Numbered from the stretch's first letter, positions 16,479 to 25,105 are shown. The stretch: 64,000 nucleotides of DNA from Acidobacteriota bacterium (GCA_003154775.1 PMES01000101.1:25878-89877); one strand, 5' to 3'. A program made the numbers and translations. The notes: generated from the sequence alone by a model not told the origin.

Positions 16479-17471
16479 ATCGCAGTTCTTACGGCCAAGG
16501 AGATTTTTGAGTTGGTGCGCGTCGACCTCGTGAAGGTCGAGCAGGAGTTGTCCCGCCAGAGTGCCGCGGCGTTCCAGCCGGTTTCGGAAATCACCAGTTA
16601 TTTGTTGGGCGGCGGCGGAAAGCGCGTGCGCCCCGCGCTGCTCCTGCTTTGTCACGGCTACGCCAGCGGAAACCGCGCCGCGACGCGCAGCGCCATCCGC
16701 CTGGCCGCCGTCGTCGAACTCCTCCACAGCGCCACGCTCATCCATGACGACGTGATTGACAGCGCCGATACGCGCCGTGGCCGTCCCTCCGCGAATTCCC
16801 GCTGGGGCAATCATCGCAGCGTCCTGGCGGGCGATTGGCTTTACATGCAGTCCTTCCAGATCGCCCTCGAAGAACGCAATTTCCATGTGCTCGATATCCT
16901 GATTGATCTCACCCAGAAAATGGTCGAAGGCGAACTCCTGCAGCTTGCCAAGATCGGCCGCATGGATGTCACCGAGGAAGATGCGCTGAAGCTGGCCACC
17001 TACAAAACCGCGTGCCTTTTCAGCGGCTGCGCGCGCCTCGGCGGCGTGTTGGGCGGCCTCGGCAACAAGCACGAAGAAGCCCTCGCGGAATACGGGCGCA
17101 ATGCCGGCTTGGCCTTCCAACTCGTGGACGACCTTCTGGACTTTACCGCTTCCAGCGAGCAACTCGGCAAGCCCGTCCTCAGCGATCTGAAAGAAGGCAA
17201 GGTCACGCTGCCGCTGATCTACGCCATGGAAAATGGCCACAGCGAGGCGCGCGAACTGGTCGCTCGTGTTCTCGAAGAAAAGGAATTTAATTCCGTGCAG
17301 CCGGAAAAACTTGTCGCCCTGGTGCGCGATTCCGGCGCTCTGGACCGTGCGCGCAATCTGGCCCTCAATTATGCGGGCCGCGCCAAAGCCTGCCTCAACG
17401 GTCATGGCGATTCCGAATATGCGCGCGCGCTGCTCACGTTGCCCGATTTCATCCTCGAACGCGAAAATTAA
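16479..17471 (+). CDS. Long-chain polyprenyl diphosphate synthase
   Basis: The product of about 330 residues is an all-helical trans-prenyltransferase that would make the C35-C50 chains of quinones or similar lipids. The first aspartate-rich motif is LIHDDVIDSADTRRGRPS (DDxxD at 90-94), the second QLVDDLLDFTAS (217-221), and GGGGKRVRPALLLL is at 44-57. Small residues before the first DDxxD are compatible with a long-chain product, so an octa- or heptaprenyl-type enzyme is likelier than IspA. The start is inferred as ATC at 16479 behind AGGAGG; if ATC is not used, TTG 16512 or GTG 16515 is next. It is probably in an operon with tatD. Confidence 0.88.
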   Translation: MAVLTAKEIFELVRVDLVKVEQELSRQSAAAFQPVSEITSYLLGGGGKRVRPALLLLCHGYASGNRAATRSAIRLAAVVELLHSATLIHDDVIDSADTRRGRPSANSRWGNHRSVLAGDWLYMQSFQIALEERNFHVLDILIDLTQKMVEGELLQLAKIGRMDVTEEDALKLATYKTACLFSGCARLGGVLGGLGNKHEEALAEYGRNAGLAFQLVDDLLDFTASSEQLGKPVLSDLKEGKVTLPLIYAMENGHSEARELVARVLEEKEFNSVQPEKLVALVRDSGALDRARNLALNYAGRAKACLNGHGDSEYARALLTLPDFILEREN

Positions 17472-17532
17472 TTCTCTGTTTAGTTGTTTGTCGAGAAACG
17501 CTATTTCGCTGTAATCCGTGGGGCCAATGGTT

Positions 17533-17560
17533 GTCATCCCGAGCGCAGCGAGGGATCTGC
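17533..17560. repeat. Family D dispersed repeat, short form
   Basis: GTCATCCCGAGCGCAGCGAG followed by GGATCTGC has the family D ends with a minimal middle. Confidence 0.6.
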
Positions 17561-17581
17561 TTTTTCCGCAAGCCTTTCCAT

Positions 17582-17616
17582 TGTAGGGGTCCAGCATGCT
17601 GGACCCCATCTCGGCA
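17582..17616. repeat. Family C dispersed hairpin
   Basis: The arms GGGGTCCAGCA and TGCTGGACCCC are perfectly complementary, followed by ATCTCGGCA as in the copies at 11946, 13362 and 38136. Confidence 0.7.
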
Positions 17617-17649
17617 CGGTATAGACCGGAGCAAGGCGTGGACATTTTT

Positions 17650-17700
17650 GTCATCCCGACCGGAGGCCCGCGTCGTTTGCGGGCCGTAGTGGAGGGATCG
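17650..17700. repeat. Family D dispersed repeat
   Basis: It starts GTCATCCCGACCGGAGGCCC and ends GTAGTGGAGGGATCG, the same ends as the copy inside the DUF5615 gene at 56194. Together with the previous two entries it fills the gap between the prenyl synthase and the deacetylase-like gene. Confidence 0.65.
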
Positions 17701-17836
17701 TGGCAAGGTCGCTGCTTGCCACTGGCCCCGATCTTGGCAAGACGTAAACACTTTTGCCATGCCGATCCCGCAACCTGGGAGAGGATCTGTTTTTCGCAGT
17801 AGTCCGGGGGAAACCGCTTCTCCAAGGCGACCATTC

Positions 17837-18769
17837 ATGCTGCCCTTCAAGCTCATCTACCACGAACGCTACGATCTCAACCTGGGCGCACACGTCTTTC
17901 CGTCGCAAAAATATCGCCTGGTCGCCGATAAGCTGGTGAGCGACGGCATCGCTCTCCCCGATAATTTCCTTCGCCCGGAACCCGCCGCCGATGCGGACAT
18001 CCTGCGCGTCCACACTCCCGACTGGGTGAACAAGCTCAAGACCGGCACGCTCACTCAAAACGATGTGATGATTCTCGAAGTGCCCTACTCGCCGGAACTC
18101 GTCAGCGCGTTCTGGCTGGCCGCGGGTGGCACGATCCTTGCCGCACAGGCCGCCTCCCTCGATGGTTTCGGCTGCAACATTGGCGGCGGCTTCCATCACG
18201 CCTACCCCGGTCATGGCGAAGGCTTCTGCGCGATCCACGATGTAGCCGTGGCCATCCGCAAGATGCAAGCCGACGGCACCATCCGCACCGCCATGGTCGT
18301 GGACACCGACGTGCATCACGGCAATGGCACCGCCGCGATCTTCGCTCATGACCCTTCCGTGTTCACGCTCTCCATCCACCAGCGGGACCTCTACCCCGGG
18401 CACAAGCCGGCTTCCACCGTGGATCTGAACATGGACGATGGCGTCGGTGATGACGAATATCTGGAAGCGCTCCTGCCCGCGGTTCGCGAGGGTCTGGAGA
18501 AGTTTCAGCCGGACATGCTCTTCTATATCGGAGGCGCGGACCCCTACAAGGAAGATCAACTCGGCGGCCTGCGCCTGACGATAAATGGTTTGCAAACTCG
18601 CGATCGCAGCGTGTTCGAGGAAGCGCGCTGGCAGGGGATTCCCGTAGTGACCACGCTCGCCGGAGGCTACGCCCGCCGCGTCGAAGACACCGTGCAGATC
18701 CATGTGAACACCATCCTCGCCGCCGCCATCGCCGCCGGGAAATATCCTCACAGCCGCAAGCTCTCCTGA
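17837..18769 (+). CDS. Histone deacetylase-like (acetoin utilisation) hydrolase
   Basis: The 310-residue protein has the zinc deacetylase fold of bacterial HDAC-like, AcuC and acetylpolyamine amidohydrolases. The paired catalytic histidines are in CNIGGGFHHAYPGHGEGFC, and zinc ligands are in VVDTDVHHGNGTAAIF (Asp158 and His160). IGGADPYKEDQLGGL supplies the third zinc-site Asp and TLAGGYAR the C-terminal Gly loop. It probably removes acetyl groups from proteins or small amines in the cytosol. The start is ATG at 17837 because LIYHERYDLNLG begins the conserved core; the longer frame is repeat DNA. Confidence 0.9.
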   Translation: MLPFKLIYHERYDLNLGAHVFPSQKYRLVADKLVSDGIALPDNFLRPEPAADADILRVHTPDWVNKLKTGTLTQNDVMILEVPYSPELVSAFWLAAGGTILAAQAASLDGFGCNIGGGFHHAYPGHGEGFCAIHDVAVAIRKMQADGTIRTAMVVDTDVHHGNGTAAIFAHDPSVFTLSIHQRDLYPGHKPASTVDLNMDDGVGDDEYLEALLPAVREGLEKFQPDMLFYIGGADPYKEDQLGGLRLTINGLQTRDRSVFEEARWQGIPVVTTLAGGYARRVEDTVQIHVNTILAAAIAAGKYPHSRKLS

Positions 18770-18793
18770 CCAGCCTGCATCAAAACTAGGGGC

Positions 18794-18832
18794 TCGGAGC
18801 GGCGCCTGTCCCGACCCGGTCGGGAGCTCCGA
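18794..18832. repeat. Family A-like palindromic repeat
   Basis: The core TCCCGACCCGGTCGGGA (18809-18825) is flanked by outer arms TCGGAGC (18794) and GCTCCGA (to 18832). It is placed directly upstream of the truncated ABC-F gene. Confidence 0.65.
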
Positions 18833-18898
18833 CATTAAGTCCTAGGCTCTGAACGGGTTTTCGCCCGCCGCAGGCGGGTCCGCCGATTTCTGGCGGAA

Positions 18899-19357
18899 GC
18901 CACGATTGGCTATTTCCCGCAGGATTTCAGCTACACCATTGACAAAAGCAAGGGCATGACGGCGATGGAGTGGCTCTGGCAATTCAACCCGCAAGCGCCG
19001 CAGGAAGAGATCCGGGGACCGCTGGGACAAATGCTCTTCAGCGGAGAGGATGCGCTGAAGCCCACCTCCGCACTGTCCGGGGGCGAGCGCGCGCGGCTGA
19101 TTTTCTGCCGCCTGATGATTCAAAAACCGAATTTCCTGGTCCTGGACGAGCCCACAAACAACCTGGACCTGGAAGCGATCAATGCCCTGAATATCGCGCT
19201 ACAGAAATACGACGGTACATTGCTGTTGGTGACGCACGACGAAGACGTGCTGGATGAAGTGGCCACGCGAATCTGGCATTTCCACGATGGAAAGATCGAG
19301 GACTTCAAGGGCACCTACGAGGAATTTCAACTCACGGCGCAACGCAAGGCGGGGTAG
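18899..19357 (+). pseudogene. C-terminal fragment of an ABC-F ATPase
   Basis: Only the last 152 residues of an ABC-F (Uup/YbiT/EttA-type) protein remain. They begin ATIGYFPQDFSYTID inside the second ATPase domain, then ALSGGERARLIFCRLMIQKP (signature motif), FLVLDEPTNNLDLEAINAL (Walker B) and LLVTHDEDVLDEVATRIWHF (switch His). The second Walker A and the whole first ATPase domain are missing. The sequence upstream of 18893 is repeat-like and GC-rich with no ABC homology. An ATG at 18956 could allow a short product, but with no Walker A it could not bind ATP normally. Confidence 0.8.
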
Positions 19358-19513
19358 GATCCGCTATACGCCGTCTCACGGAGCGCGGTGATCGCGACTC
19401 CCTCGCTGACCACCTCTTCCCAAAATCCACAGAAAAAATTGCTGGGTGGGGGAATCGGAGGCCGAAAAAGGGTACCATTTGGCCCAGGAACGCGGGTGCC
19501 CGCCGGAGCCGAT

Positions 19514-20167
19514 ATGTCCACCAAAGAACCAAATTCACAGCCGGGAAAAACAACCCTAAGTCTCTTTTCGGGGATTCTGGGTGGCGCCCTGATCACCCTC
19601 ACGCTGGTGGGGATCGCGGTGTGGTTCACCACAGGGATTGGACTTCTGCGCCTGATGGGCGTGGTGAAAGACGGCCGCGTTTTGATTAACGTGGACCAGC
19701 CCACGGTGGTCCGCCAGATCCAGAAATTGCAGCGACTGGAAACTGTCAGCTACACGATGGACAAAATTATTTCCGGGGAGCACGACAATCCTTATCTGCC
19801 CAAATTTCTGGCCAGCGACCGCTTGCTGTTGGTGGTACATGGCGAAGTCATTGCTGGTGTGGACCTGGGCAAGTTGCAGGCCAGCGATGTGGCCCTGAGC
19901 AACCGGAACATTTCCGTGCATCTGCCGAAGGCGGAGATTCTGGTGACGCGCCTCGATAACGAGAAGACGCGTGTCTACTCGCGCGATACGGGGTTGTTTT
20001 CGTCGCCCGATCCCAACCTCGAAACACAAGTGCGCCAGGAAGCCGAACGCCAGTTGCAGCAGGCCGCTCTGCAGGACGGCATTCTGAAGTCAGCGGACGA
20101 GAACGCCCGCAACTCCGTGCAGAGCATTCTCAAGGGCTTGGGTTTCGACCAGATTGCATTTCGCTAA
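19514..20167 (+). CDS. DUF4230-family membrane-anchored protein
   Basis: The 217-residue product has one transmembrane helix near residues 20-45 (SGILGGALITLTLVGIAVWF), then an extracytoplasmic domain of the DUF4230 type. Family-like features are TVVRQIQKLQRLETVSYTMD, LLLVVHGEVIAGVDLGKL, ISVHLPKAEILVTRLD and the helix EAERQLQQAALQDGILKSA near the end. DUF4230 proteins are widespread and their role is unknown. The ATG at 19514 with GGAG 5 bases upstream is preferred; the frame is open back to 19388 but the extra residues are low-complexity. Confidence 0.8.
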   Translation: MSTKEPNSQPGKTTLSLFSGILGGALITLTLVGIAVWFTTGIGLLRLMGVVKDGRVLINVDQPTVVRQIQKLQRLETVSYTMDKIISGEHDNPYLPKFLASDRLLLVVHGEVIAGVDLGKLQASDVALSNRNISVHLPKAEILVTRLDNEKTRVYSRDTGLFSSPDPNLETQVRQEAERQLQQAALQDGILKSADENARNSVQSILKGLGFDQIAFR

Positions 20168-20180
20168 CAATTCACAATTT

Positions 20181-20259
20181 GTCATTCCGCCTGCCCTGAG
20201 CGAAGTCGAAGGGACCGGAGGGACGGCGCATTTGGCCGTCCCGTAGCGGAGGAATCACT
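20181..20259. repeat. Family D dispersed repeat
   Basis: It begins GTCATTCCGCCTGCCCTGAG and ends GTAGCGGAGGAATCAC; an inner hairpin GGACGGCGCATTTGGCCGTCC is visible. Confidence 0.65.
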
Positions 20260-20334
20260 CTGCAACTTCGGATTTCAGGATTAGGAAGCATCTGCGGATT
20301 GTCAGATCATTGCGCGGAGCGAGTGACGGGAAAC

Positions 20335-20366
20335 AAAAAGGCGAGGGACGCCAAGCGCCCCTCACC
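20335..20366 (-). terminator. Rho-independent terminator of the DUF4136 gene
   Basis: On the minus strand GGTGAGGGGCGC, loop TTG, GCGTCCCTCGCC forms a 12-pair stem with two G-T pairs and is followed by TTTTTGTTT. It lies 25 bases after the stop codon of the gene that ends at 20391. Confidence 0.75.
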
Positions 20367-20390
20367 CAATGATCCTGTGCCGGGATACTC

Positions 20391-21062
20391 TTACCTGGGT
20401 TTCAGGTCCTTCAACAGGTGATCGACGGCATGTTCGGCCTGGTGCGGCGAAATCGTGCGCTTGTTCAGTTCCTTGTGGCTGATGGCGCGGTACGCCAGCT
20501 TCTTCGGGTTGCGCAACCCCAGATCGAACACAAAGGTGCCTTCATGGAAGCGGATGTTTTCGTATCCGAATCCCGGAGGTCCCCACCCCCATCCTGCATA
20601 GCAGCCAAATGGGCCGCAAGCCATTCCCGGATAGCCGGGATAGCCGGCCGCCACCGTTGCGGTCTGCGTCTTCACAGCCACATGATAGTCCACCAGGAAA
20701 TCGGCGGTCGCCGGATCGCTCGCTTGCACCAGTCCCCGCGCCTTCAGACCCCGCTCAATCGCGTTCTGTAATTGCTTGCGGTTTGCTTCCGTGTTCCAGT
20801 CGCGATTGCTCTCCAGGTGTTGCTGTTGTTCAGGCGGCGGCGCAATCACATCGCGCGAAACCACCGGCCTTCCATCGGGACTCCGCGTAGCAGCGGCTGC
20901 GGGCGGCGTCATGGGACGCCAGGCCCAGGTCATCCCTTTGGTGACCTTGACATCCGGATCGTGCAGCACCTCTACGTCGTCGTTGCACCCGGCAAGAACC
21001 ATGCCCCCTATCAGCACGGCGGTCATAAGAACTGCAGTTTGTACTTTCTTCCCCAATTCCAC
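20391..21062 (-). CDS. DUF4136 lipoprotein
   Basis: The 223-residue protein has a lipoprotein signal ending in MVLAGCNDD, then a DUF4136 domain with LQNAIERGLKARGLVQASDP, ATADFLVDYHVAVKTQT, a Gly/Tyr/Pro-rich loop (GYPGYPGMACGPFGCYAG), and EGTFVFDLGLRNPKKLAYRA. DUF4136 lipoproteins are predicted to be envelope proteins of unknown role. The GTG at 21062 follows GGAGG by 9 bases and opens on the signal peptide. This beats the longer frame to 21182, whose extra residues overlap the PilZ gene. Confidence 0.85.
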   Translation of the reverse strand: MELGKKVQTAVLMTAVLIGGMVLAGCNDDVEVLHDPDVKVTKGMTWAWRPMTPPAAAATRSPDGRPVVSRDVIAPPPEQQQHLESNRDWNTEANRKQLQNAIERGLKARGLVQASDPATADFLVDYHVAVKTQTATVAAGYPGYPGMACGPFGCYAGWGWGPPGFGYENIRFHEGTFVFDLGLRNPKKLAYRAISHKELNKRTISPHQAEHAVDHLLKDLKPR

Positions 21063-21130
21063 TGGATGTACCTCCACATGATATGAAACACCGAACCCGG
21101 CAAAAAGTTGGCTGGCCTCCCTAAATGCTT

Positions 21131-21475
21131 TCAGTTGCTTCGGGGAGGGCCCCAATCGGCAGGGGGGAAAACAATCGGCCAAAACTTGGGGGCGGGGCGG
21201 GCAAATTCAAACGCCACGTTATAGAACTCCAGCCCGGCATCGTCGACACGCACCACCCGGCAACTCTCTTCCATACCAGTTTTGGGATTGTTCAGCAAGA
21301 AGGCCTGACCCAAATGGAGTTCCGACTGCATTTTCAGCAGGCCGCCATGGGCATTCACAACCTGGGTTTTCGCCTCTTCCCGCAACTGCCGGCGCTCCAC
21401 GTCCTCGGCCAAGACGACCACGGTCATGTTGAGCATGACCCGTTCGCTCCTCCTTCGATTCTCTGGGACTGGCAT
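21131..21475 (-). CDS. PilZ-domain protein
   Basis: The 114-residue protein is almost only a PilZ domain. The N-terminal RRRSERVML fits the RxxxR c-di-GMP-binding motif, and VVNAHGGLLKM stands at the place of the second (D/N)xSxxG motif but has HG instead of SxxG. It continues with LHLGQAFLLNNP and CRVVRVDDAGL. It could sense cyclic-di-GMP, though the degenerate second motif makes binding uncertain. It lies 68 bases upstream of the DUF4136 start on the same strand. Confidence 0.8.
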   Translation of the reverse strand: MPVPENRRRSERVMLNMTVVVLAEDVERRQLREEAKTQVVNAHGGLLKMQSELHLGQAFLLNNPKTGMEESCRVVRVDDAGLEFYNVAFEFARPAPKFWPIVFPPADWGPPRSN

Positions 21476-21598
21476 AGTAAGGAAACCCTTAGGGTGGCAT
21501 TCTACAGGAAATGGCGGGGGTATTGGACTGTCCCTGAAGCCAGGGCAGAACTGAGGGCTTAGGTGTCCAATTTCCGGTAGTGTCTCAGGTTGGCGAAA

Positions 21599-22195
21599 TC
21601 AGGCTTCGGTGAGTTGACCCTTCAGCAGCTCTTCGAGGTACTTGGCCATTACGGAAACATCGAGTTTGCCTTCATCCCAAGCACAGTCGGCCGCTGTTAG
21701 CGCGGCATAGTAGGGCGCTCGGTTTTCCCGTATGCGTTCCGGTACTATTTTCCTCCCCGGAAGCAACCTGCCATGTTTCAAGCAGATCAAGTAGTAGCAG
21801 GCCGCCCTGGCTGTTCTTCCATTGCCTTCAACAAACGGATGAATCCAATTCAGCCTCCACAGGGCATAGCCTGCAAGCAATGTCGGGTGGTCAACGATTG
21901 TCCAGTTTTCATGGATAAGTGAAAAGAACCGGTCCATCAAATTGGGTACGTTGTTGAAGTGCGGAGGAATATGTTTCCCGACTAAAATTGGGTCTTCGCG
22001 GTATCTTCCCCCAAACTGAGCAATATTGGCGACCGCAGCATAATTCACGGCCCATAGTGTGTATTTGTCGAAGGCTTCAATTCCTTTTTCCAGCCCGATC
22101 TCAATGCAGTTCGACAATAAGTCGTACTGCCGCAAGAGATTCTGCTCTTGAATTCTCGTATAGAGTTCTGGATTGTCTTTTTCGCGCACTGACAT
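21599..22195 (-). CDS. Fic-family protein
   Basis: The 198-residue protein has the full Fic core motif HPFVEGNGRTAR at residues 119-130. The catalytic His119 and the Gly-Asn-Gly-Arg anion-binding loop are intact, so AMP transfer from ATP onto a target hydroxyl is plausible. The start ELYTRIQEQNLLRQYDLLSN and the flap PHFNNVPNLMDRFFSLIHEN are typical. No (S/T)xxxE(G/N) inhibitory helix was found in this protein, so inhibition may come from a separate partner. A 67-residue ORF lies 43 bases upstream. Lower GC than the neighbours suggests transfer. Confidence 0.88.
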   Translation of the reverse strand: MSVREKDNPELYTRIQEQNLLRQYDLLSNCIEIGLEKGIEAFDKYTLWAVNYAAVANIAQFGGRYREDPILVGKHIPPHFNNVPNLMDRFFSLIHENWTIVDHPTLLAGYALWRLNWIHPFVEGNGRTARAACYYLICLKHGRLLPGRKIVPERIRENRAPYYAALTAADCAWDEGKLDVSVMAKYLEELLKGQLTEA

Positions 22196-22238
22196 GTTTG
22201 GGGACCGTACCCCGCGTCATGCGGGCCACACTCATTGC

Positions 22239-22442
22239 TTATCGCCGTAAGCGTATGTGCTCAGATGCCAGTCGCACGCTGTCCTTGGTGATGCTCGTGG
22301 CGTTAGCGGGGGCATTACCAAAGGCGAAACTGATCCTCTGTTCGTGCAAGTCTTCTTCTGTCACGGGGCTAGATCCTTCTAGCATTCTCTTCAAATCGGG
22401 GTCAGCTTCGATATCACCGAAAAATTGTTTTCTGTCTGCCAT
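22239..22442 (-). CDS. Small protein upstream of the Fic gene
   Basis: The 67-residue acidic protein starts at ATG 22442 behind a GGGGG-rich RBS about 9 bases upstream. It has no recognised domain. By position it could be the antitoxin-like or regulatory partner of the Fic protein, but neither LKRMLEG nor RLASEH fits the (S/T)xxxE(G/N) antitoxin motif, so this is only a neighbourhood inference. The gap to the Fic gene is 43 bases and the base composition is equally low in GC. Confidence 0.55.
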   Translation of the reverse strand: MADRKQFFGDIEADPDLKRMLEGSSPVTEEDLHEQRISFAFGNAPANATSITKDSVRLASEHIRLRR

Positions 22443-22748
22443 GGCTCATTACCCCCTTCTCTTTTTGTTCGACTCGATCATACCTCTTGTCCACCAGATG
22501 TCAATATCTTACCCCCTACGATCTTTGGATTACCCAGGTTCAACGACGGGATGCTCGGTTCAATGTTCTCCTTTCGCCTTATCGCTGGGACGCCTACTTT
22601 TGGCCACAGAACGAGTGCGCCAAAAGTTACCGCGTCTTTCTACGCTGCTCGATTTGAAACTGAGACATTACCCAATTTCCTTGAGCATGCACCGGGTTAA
22701 TGTCTTTGGTATGATAGTATTTTGAGAATTCAGCGGCATAGGAAGAAA

Positions 22749-23714
22749 ATGGAAACACAATCTGAGGCCAAGGTCCTGCTGCGTGTCCGTCCTCGCGGAT
22801 TCTGCGCGGGCGTAGTGCGAGCGGTGGATATCGTGGAACTGGCGCTGGAAGCCTATGGCGCCCCCGTGTACGTGCACCATGAAATCGTCCATAACACCTA
22901 CGTGGTGGAGCAGTTAAGGCGGCGCGGCGCAATCTTTGTCGAGGCCATCAGCGAAGTGCCCCATGGGGCCGTGCTGGTTTTCAGCGCGCACGGCGTGCCA
23001 CCGACGGTGCGCGATGAAGCCAAGAGCCGCAGCCTGCGCGTGATTGATGCCACATGTCCACTCGTGACCAAGGTGCATCTGGAAGCGCTGAAGTTTGCCC
23101 GGGAAAAGCGTACCATCATCTTGATTGGTCACCGGGATCACCAGGAAATTGTGGGCACCTCCGGGGAAGCCCCGGATCGCACGCTGGTTGTGGACTCGGT
23201 GGCGGAAGTGGATGCGCTTAAAGTGGCTGATCCCGATAAGTTGGCGTTCCTCACGCAGACGACGCTCAGCCTCTACGACACCCAGGAAATTGTGGCCCGG
23301 CTTCGCCAGCGCTTCCCGAACATTGCGGGACCCGCAAGCGACGACATCTGCTACGCCACGCAGAACCGCCAGGAAGCGGTCGAGCAAGTGGCCAAGGACG
23401 TGGACCTGATCCTCGTGGTGGGTTCGCAGAACAGCTCGAATTCCAATCGTTTGGTGGAACTCGCGCAGCGCTTAGACATAAAGGCGCAGCTCATTGATGC
23501 GGCCGCGGACATCGATCCCAAGTGGCTCGAAGGCATTCGCCGGGTGGGCTTGACGGCCGGAGCTTCCGCGCCCGAGGTATTGGTCGAGCAAGTGAGCGAG
23601 CGGTTGGCGCAGTTCGGATTCACCGACCAGCGCGACCTGGACCTGATTCGCGAAGACGTGCGCTTCACGCTGCCCGCGGAACTCGCCACCATCGCGCCCG
23701 CGCCGCGCCGTTAG
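22749..23714 (+). CDS. ispH: 4-hydroxy-3-methylbut-2-enyl diphosphate reductase
   Basis: The 321-residue protein catalyses the last step of the methylerythritol phosphate pathway, making IPP and DMAPP with an iron-sulfur cluster. The three cluster cysteines are Cys19 (RPRGFCAGVVRAV), Cys103 (DATCPLVTKVH) and Cys201 (DDICYATQNRQEA). SQNSSNSNRLVELA and GLTAGASAPEVLVEQV are the substrate-loop motifs. The ATG at 22749 has GGAAGAAA upstream. An extended -10-like TGGTATGAT at 22706-22714 may be its promoter. The product feeds the prenyl synthases and the hopanoid enzymes encoded elsewhere in this window. Confidence 0.95.
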   Translation: METQSEAKVLLRVRPRGFCAGVVRAVDIVELALEAYGAPVYVHHEIVHNTYVVEQLRRRGAIFVEAISEVPHGAVLVFSAHGVPPTVRDEAKSRSLRVIDATCPLVTKVHLEALKFAREKRTIILIGHRDHQEIVGTSGEAPDRTLVVDSVAEVDALKVADPDKLAFLTQTTLSLYDTQEIVARLRQRFPNIAGPASDDICYATQNRQEAVEQVAKDVDLILVVGSQNSSNSNRLVELAQRLDIKAQLIDAAADIDPKWLEGIRRVGLTAGASAPEVLVEQVSERLAQFGFTDQRDLDLIREDVRFTLPAELATIAPAPRR

Positions 23715-23836
23715 TTGGCGCGCGCTTTTTGCGCGCACGGCTTTTTGCATTGCCGGGCAGGGGCAGTTGCCGGGATGCTTTTCCGGCGCCCGGGGTACCC
23801 ACAGGAGCAAGAAGAAAAAAAGTAAAGGAGCGTACC

Positions 23837-24808
23837 TTGGCGGTCAAAATCGTCCGTCAACCCAGCAAGATTGCCTTGATTAGCGCGCCCTCCAGCGCAG
23901 CCGGCTTCGCTCCCGGCTCCGAAAAAGCGCCTGCCGCACTTCGCGCCGCCGGCCTCATCGAAAAACTCCAATCCATCGGCTATGAAGTCACCGACTTCGG
24001 CGATTGCGCGCCGCGTCTCTTCGCCGATGACGACGATCACAAGCGTGCCCGCAATATCCCTGAAATCGTCGCCGCTCTCAACGACCTCAAGCCTCGCGCC
24101 GAGCTGGCCGCCAAGTCCGGCGGCTTGATTCTTGTCCTCGGAGGCGACTGTGTCCAGATCGTCGCACTCCTCGCCGGCGCGCGCCGCTACTATAAGCACC
24201 TCAGCCTCCTATGGTTCGACCGCGACGCTGATCTCAACACGCCCGCCTCCACGCCCTCTGGCCGTCTCGACGGCATGGCCCTGGCCGGAATCATTGGCAA
24301 AGGCTCGCCGGATCTGGTTCGTTTTTGGGGCGAACCGCCGCTGGTGCGCGAGCCGGACACGCTGATTTTCGGATTGGTGCGCCTGGATCCCGCGGAACAG
24401 GAATTTCTGGCGCGCTCGCCCATGCGCCATGTGTTCGCGGCTGACATTCAGGCGAAAGGCCTCCCGAAGGCGGCACACGATGCGCTCGGCCAGTTGCACG
24501 CCGATACGCGTGAGTTCATGCTGCACCTCGATTTGGATGTCATCTCCCAGGAAGAGTTTCCCGCGACCAACGTGCCAGGCGGCGGCGGAATGACTCTCGG
24601 CGAAGTGCAAGCTTCGCTGGAGGAATTTGCCAAACACAAGAACCTGCTCGGCCTGGATGTAGCGCAGTACAACCCCGACCGCGACCCGGATGGCGCCGGA
24701 GCGCGAAAGATCGTGGACTTGCTTGCCAGCGTGCTCTCCGCGCGGCTGGCCGCGTTGACGCCGGTTGCGCCTCTGGCAGCGGAAGAAACGCCTTCAGCGA
24801 CGGCTTGA
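23837..24808 (+). CDS. Arginase/agmatinase-fold protein with altered metal ligands
   Basis: The 323-residue protein has the ureohydrolase fold, but its metal motifs deviate. GGDC (102-105) replaces GGDH, FDRDADLN (D128, D130, D132) replaces DAHxD, and LDLDVIS (D232, D234) replaces the DxDxxDP motif. Two histidine ligands are thus Cys and Asp. VPGGGGMTLGEV supplies the usual Gly-rich loop. It may act on a different guanidino compound, use a different metal, or be inactive. The start is TTG at 23837, 6 bases after AAAGGAG; no ATG fits. The first 160 residues contain the conserved LISAPSSAAGFAPGSEKAPA entrance loop. Confidence 0.8.
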   Translation: MAVKIVRQPSKIALISAPSSAAGFAPGSEKAPAALRAAGLIEKLQSIGYEVTDFGDCAPRLFADDDDHKRARNIPEIVAALNDLKPRAELAAKSGGLILVLGGDCVQIVALLAGARRYYKHLSLLWFDRDADLNTPASTPSGRLDGMALAGIIGKGSPDLVRFWGEPPLVREPDTLIFGLVRLDPAEQEFLARSPMRHVFAADIQAKGLPKAAHDALGQLHADTREFMLHLDLDVISQEEFPATNVPGGGGMTLGEVQASLEEFAKHKNLLGLDVAQYNPDRDPDGAGARKIVDLLASVLSARLAALTPVAPLAAEETPSATA

Positions 24809-25105
24809 GTGCCAGAAAAGTCAGAATGTAGAGTGAAGAGGGCGTTGCGCTCTGCTCACGAGGAGTTGTGGGCGCGAGTCTCGTCGGCAAACGGCGCTCA
24901 AATGAAGCGTAATCGATAGGAAACCGCACCCCCTGTCGCATCGCGTTTCGTGCCACAATAATGAAAATCAACGCCCAGCCCCGGGCGTCTGCCTTGCTTT
25001 CCCAGCCCAGATGTAGTCGCCAAATGATTTGATTGCCTGCGGGACGCCGTGGGAAGAGAATCAAGGGTTCCCCAGGTCAAGGGATTTCCCGGTCGGAGGT
25101 GTGTG

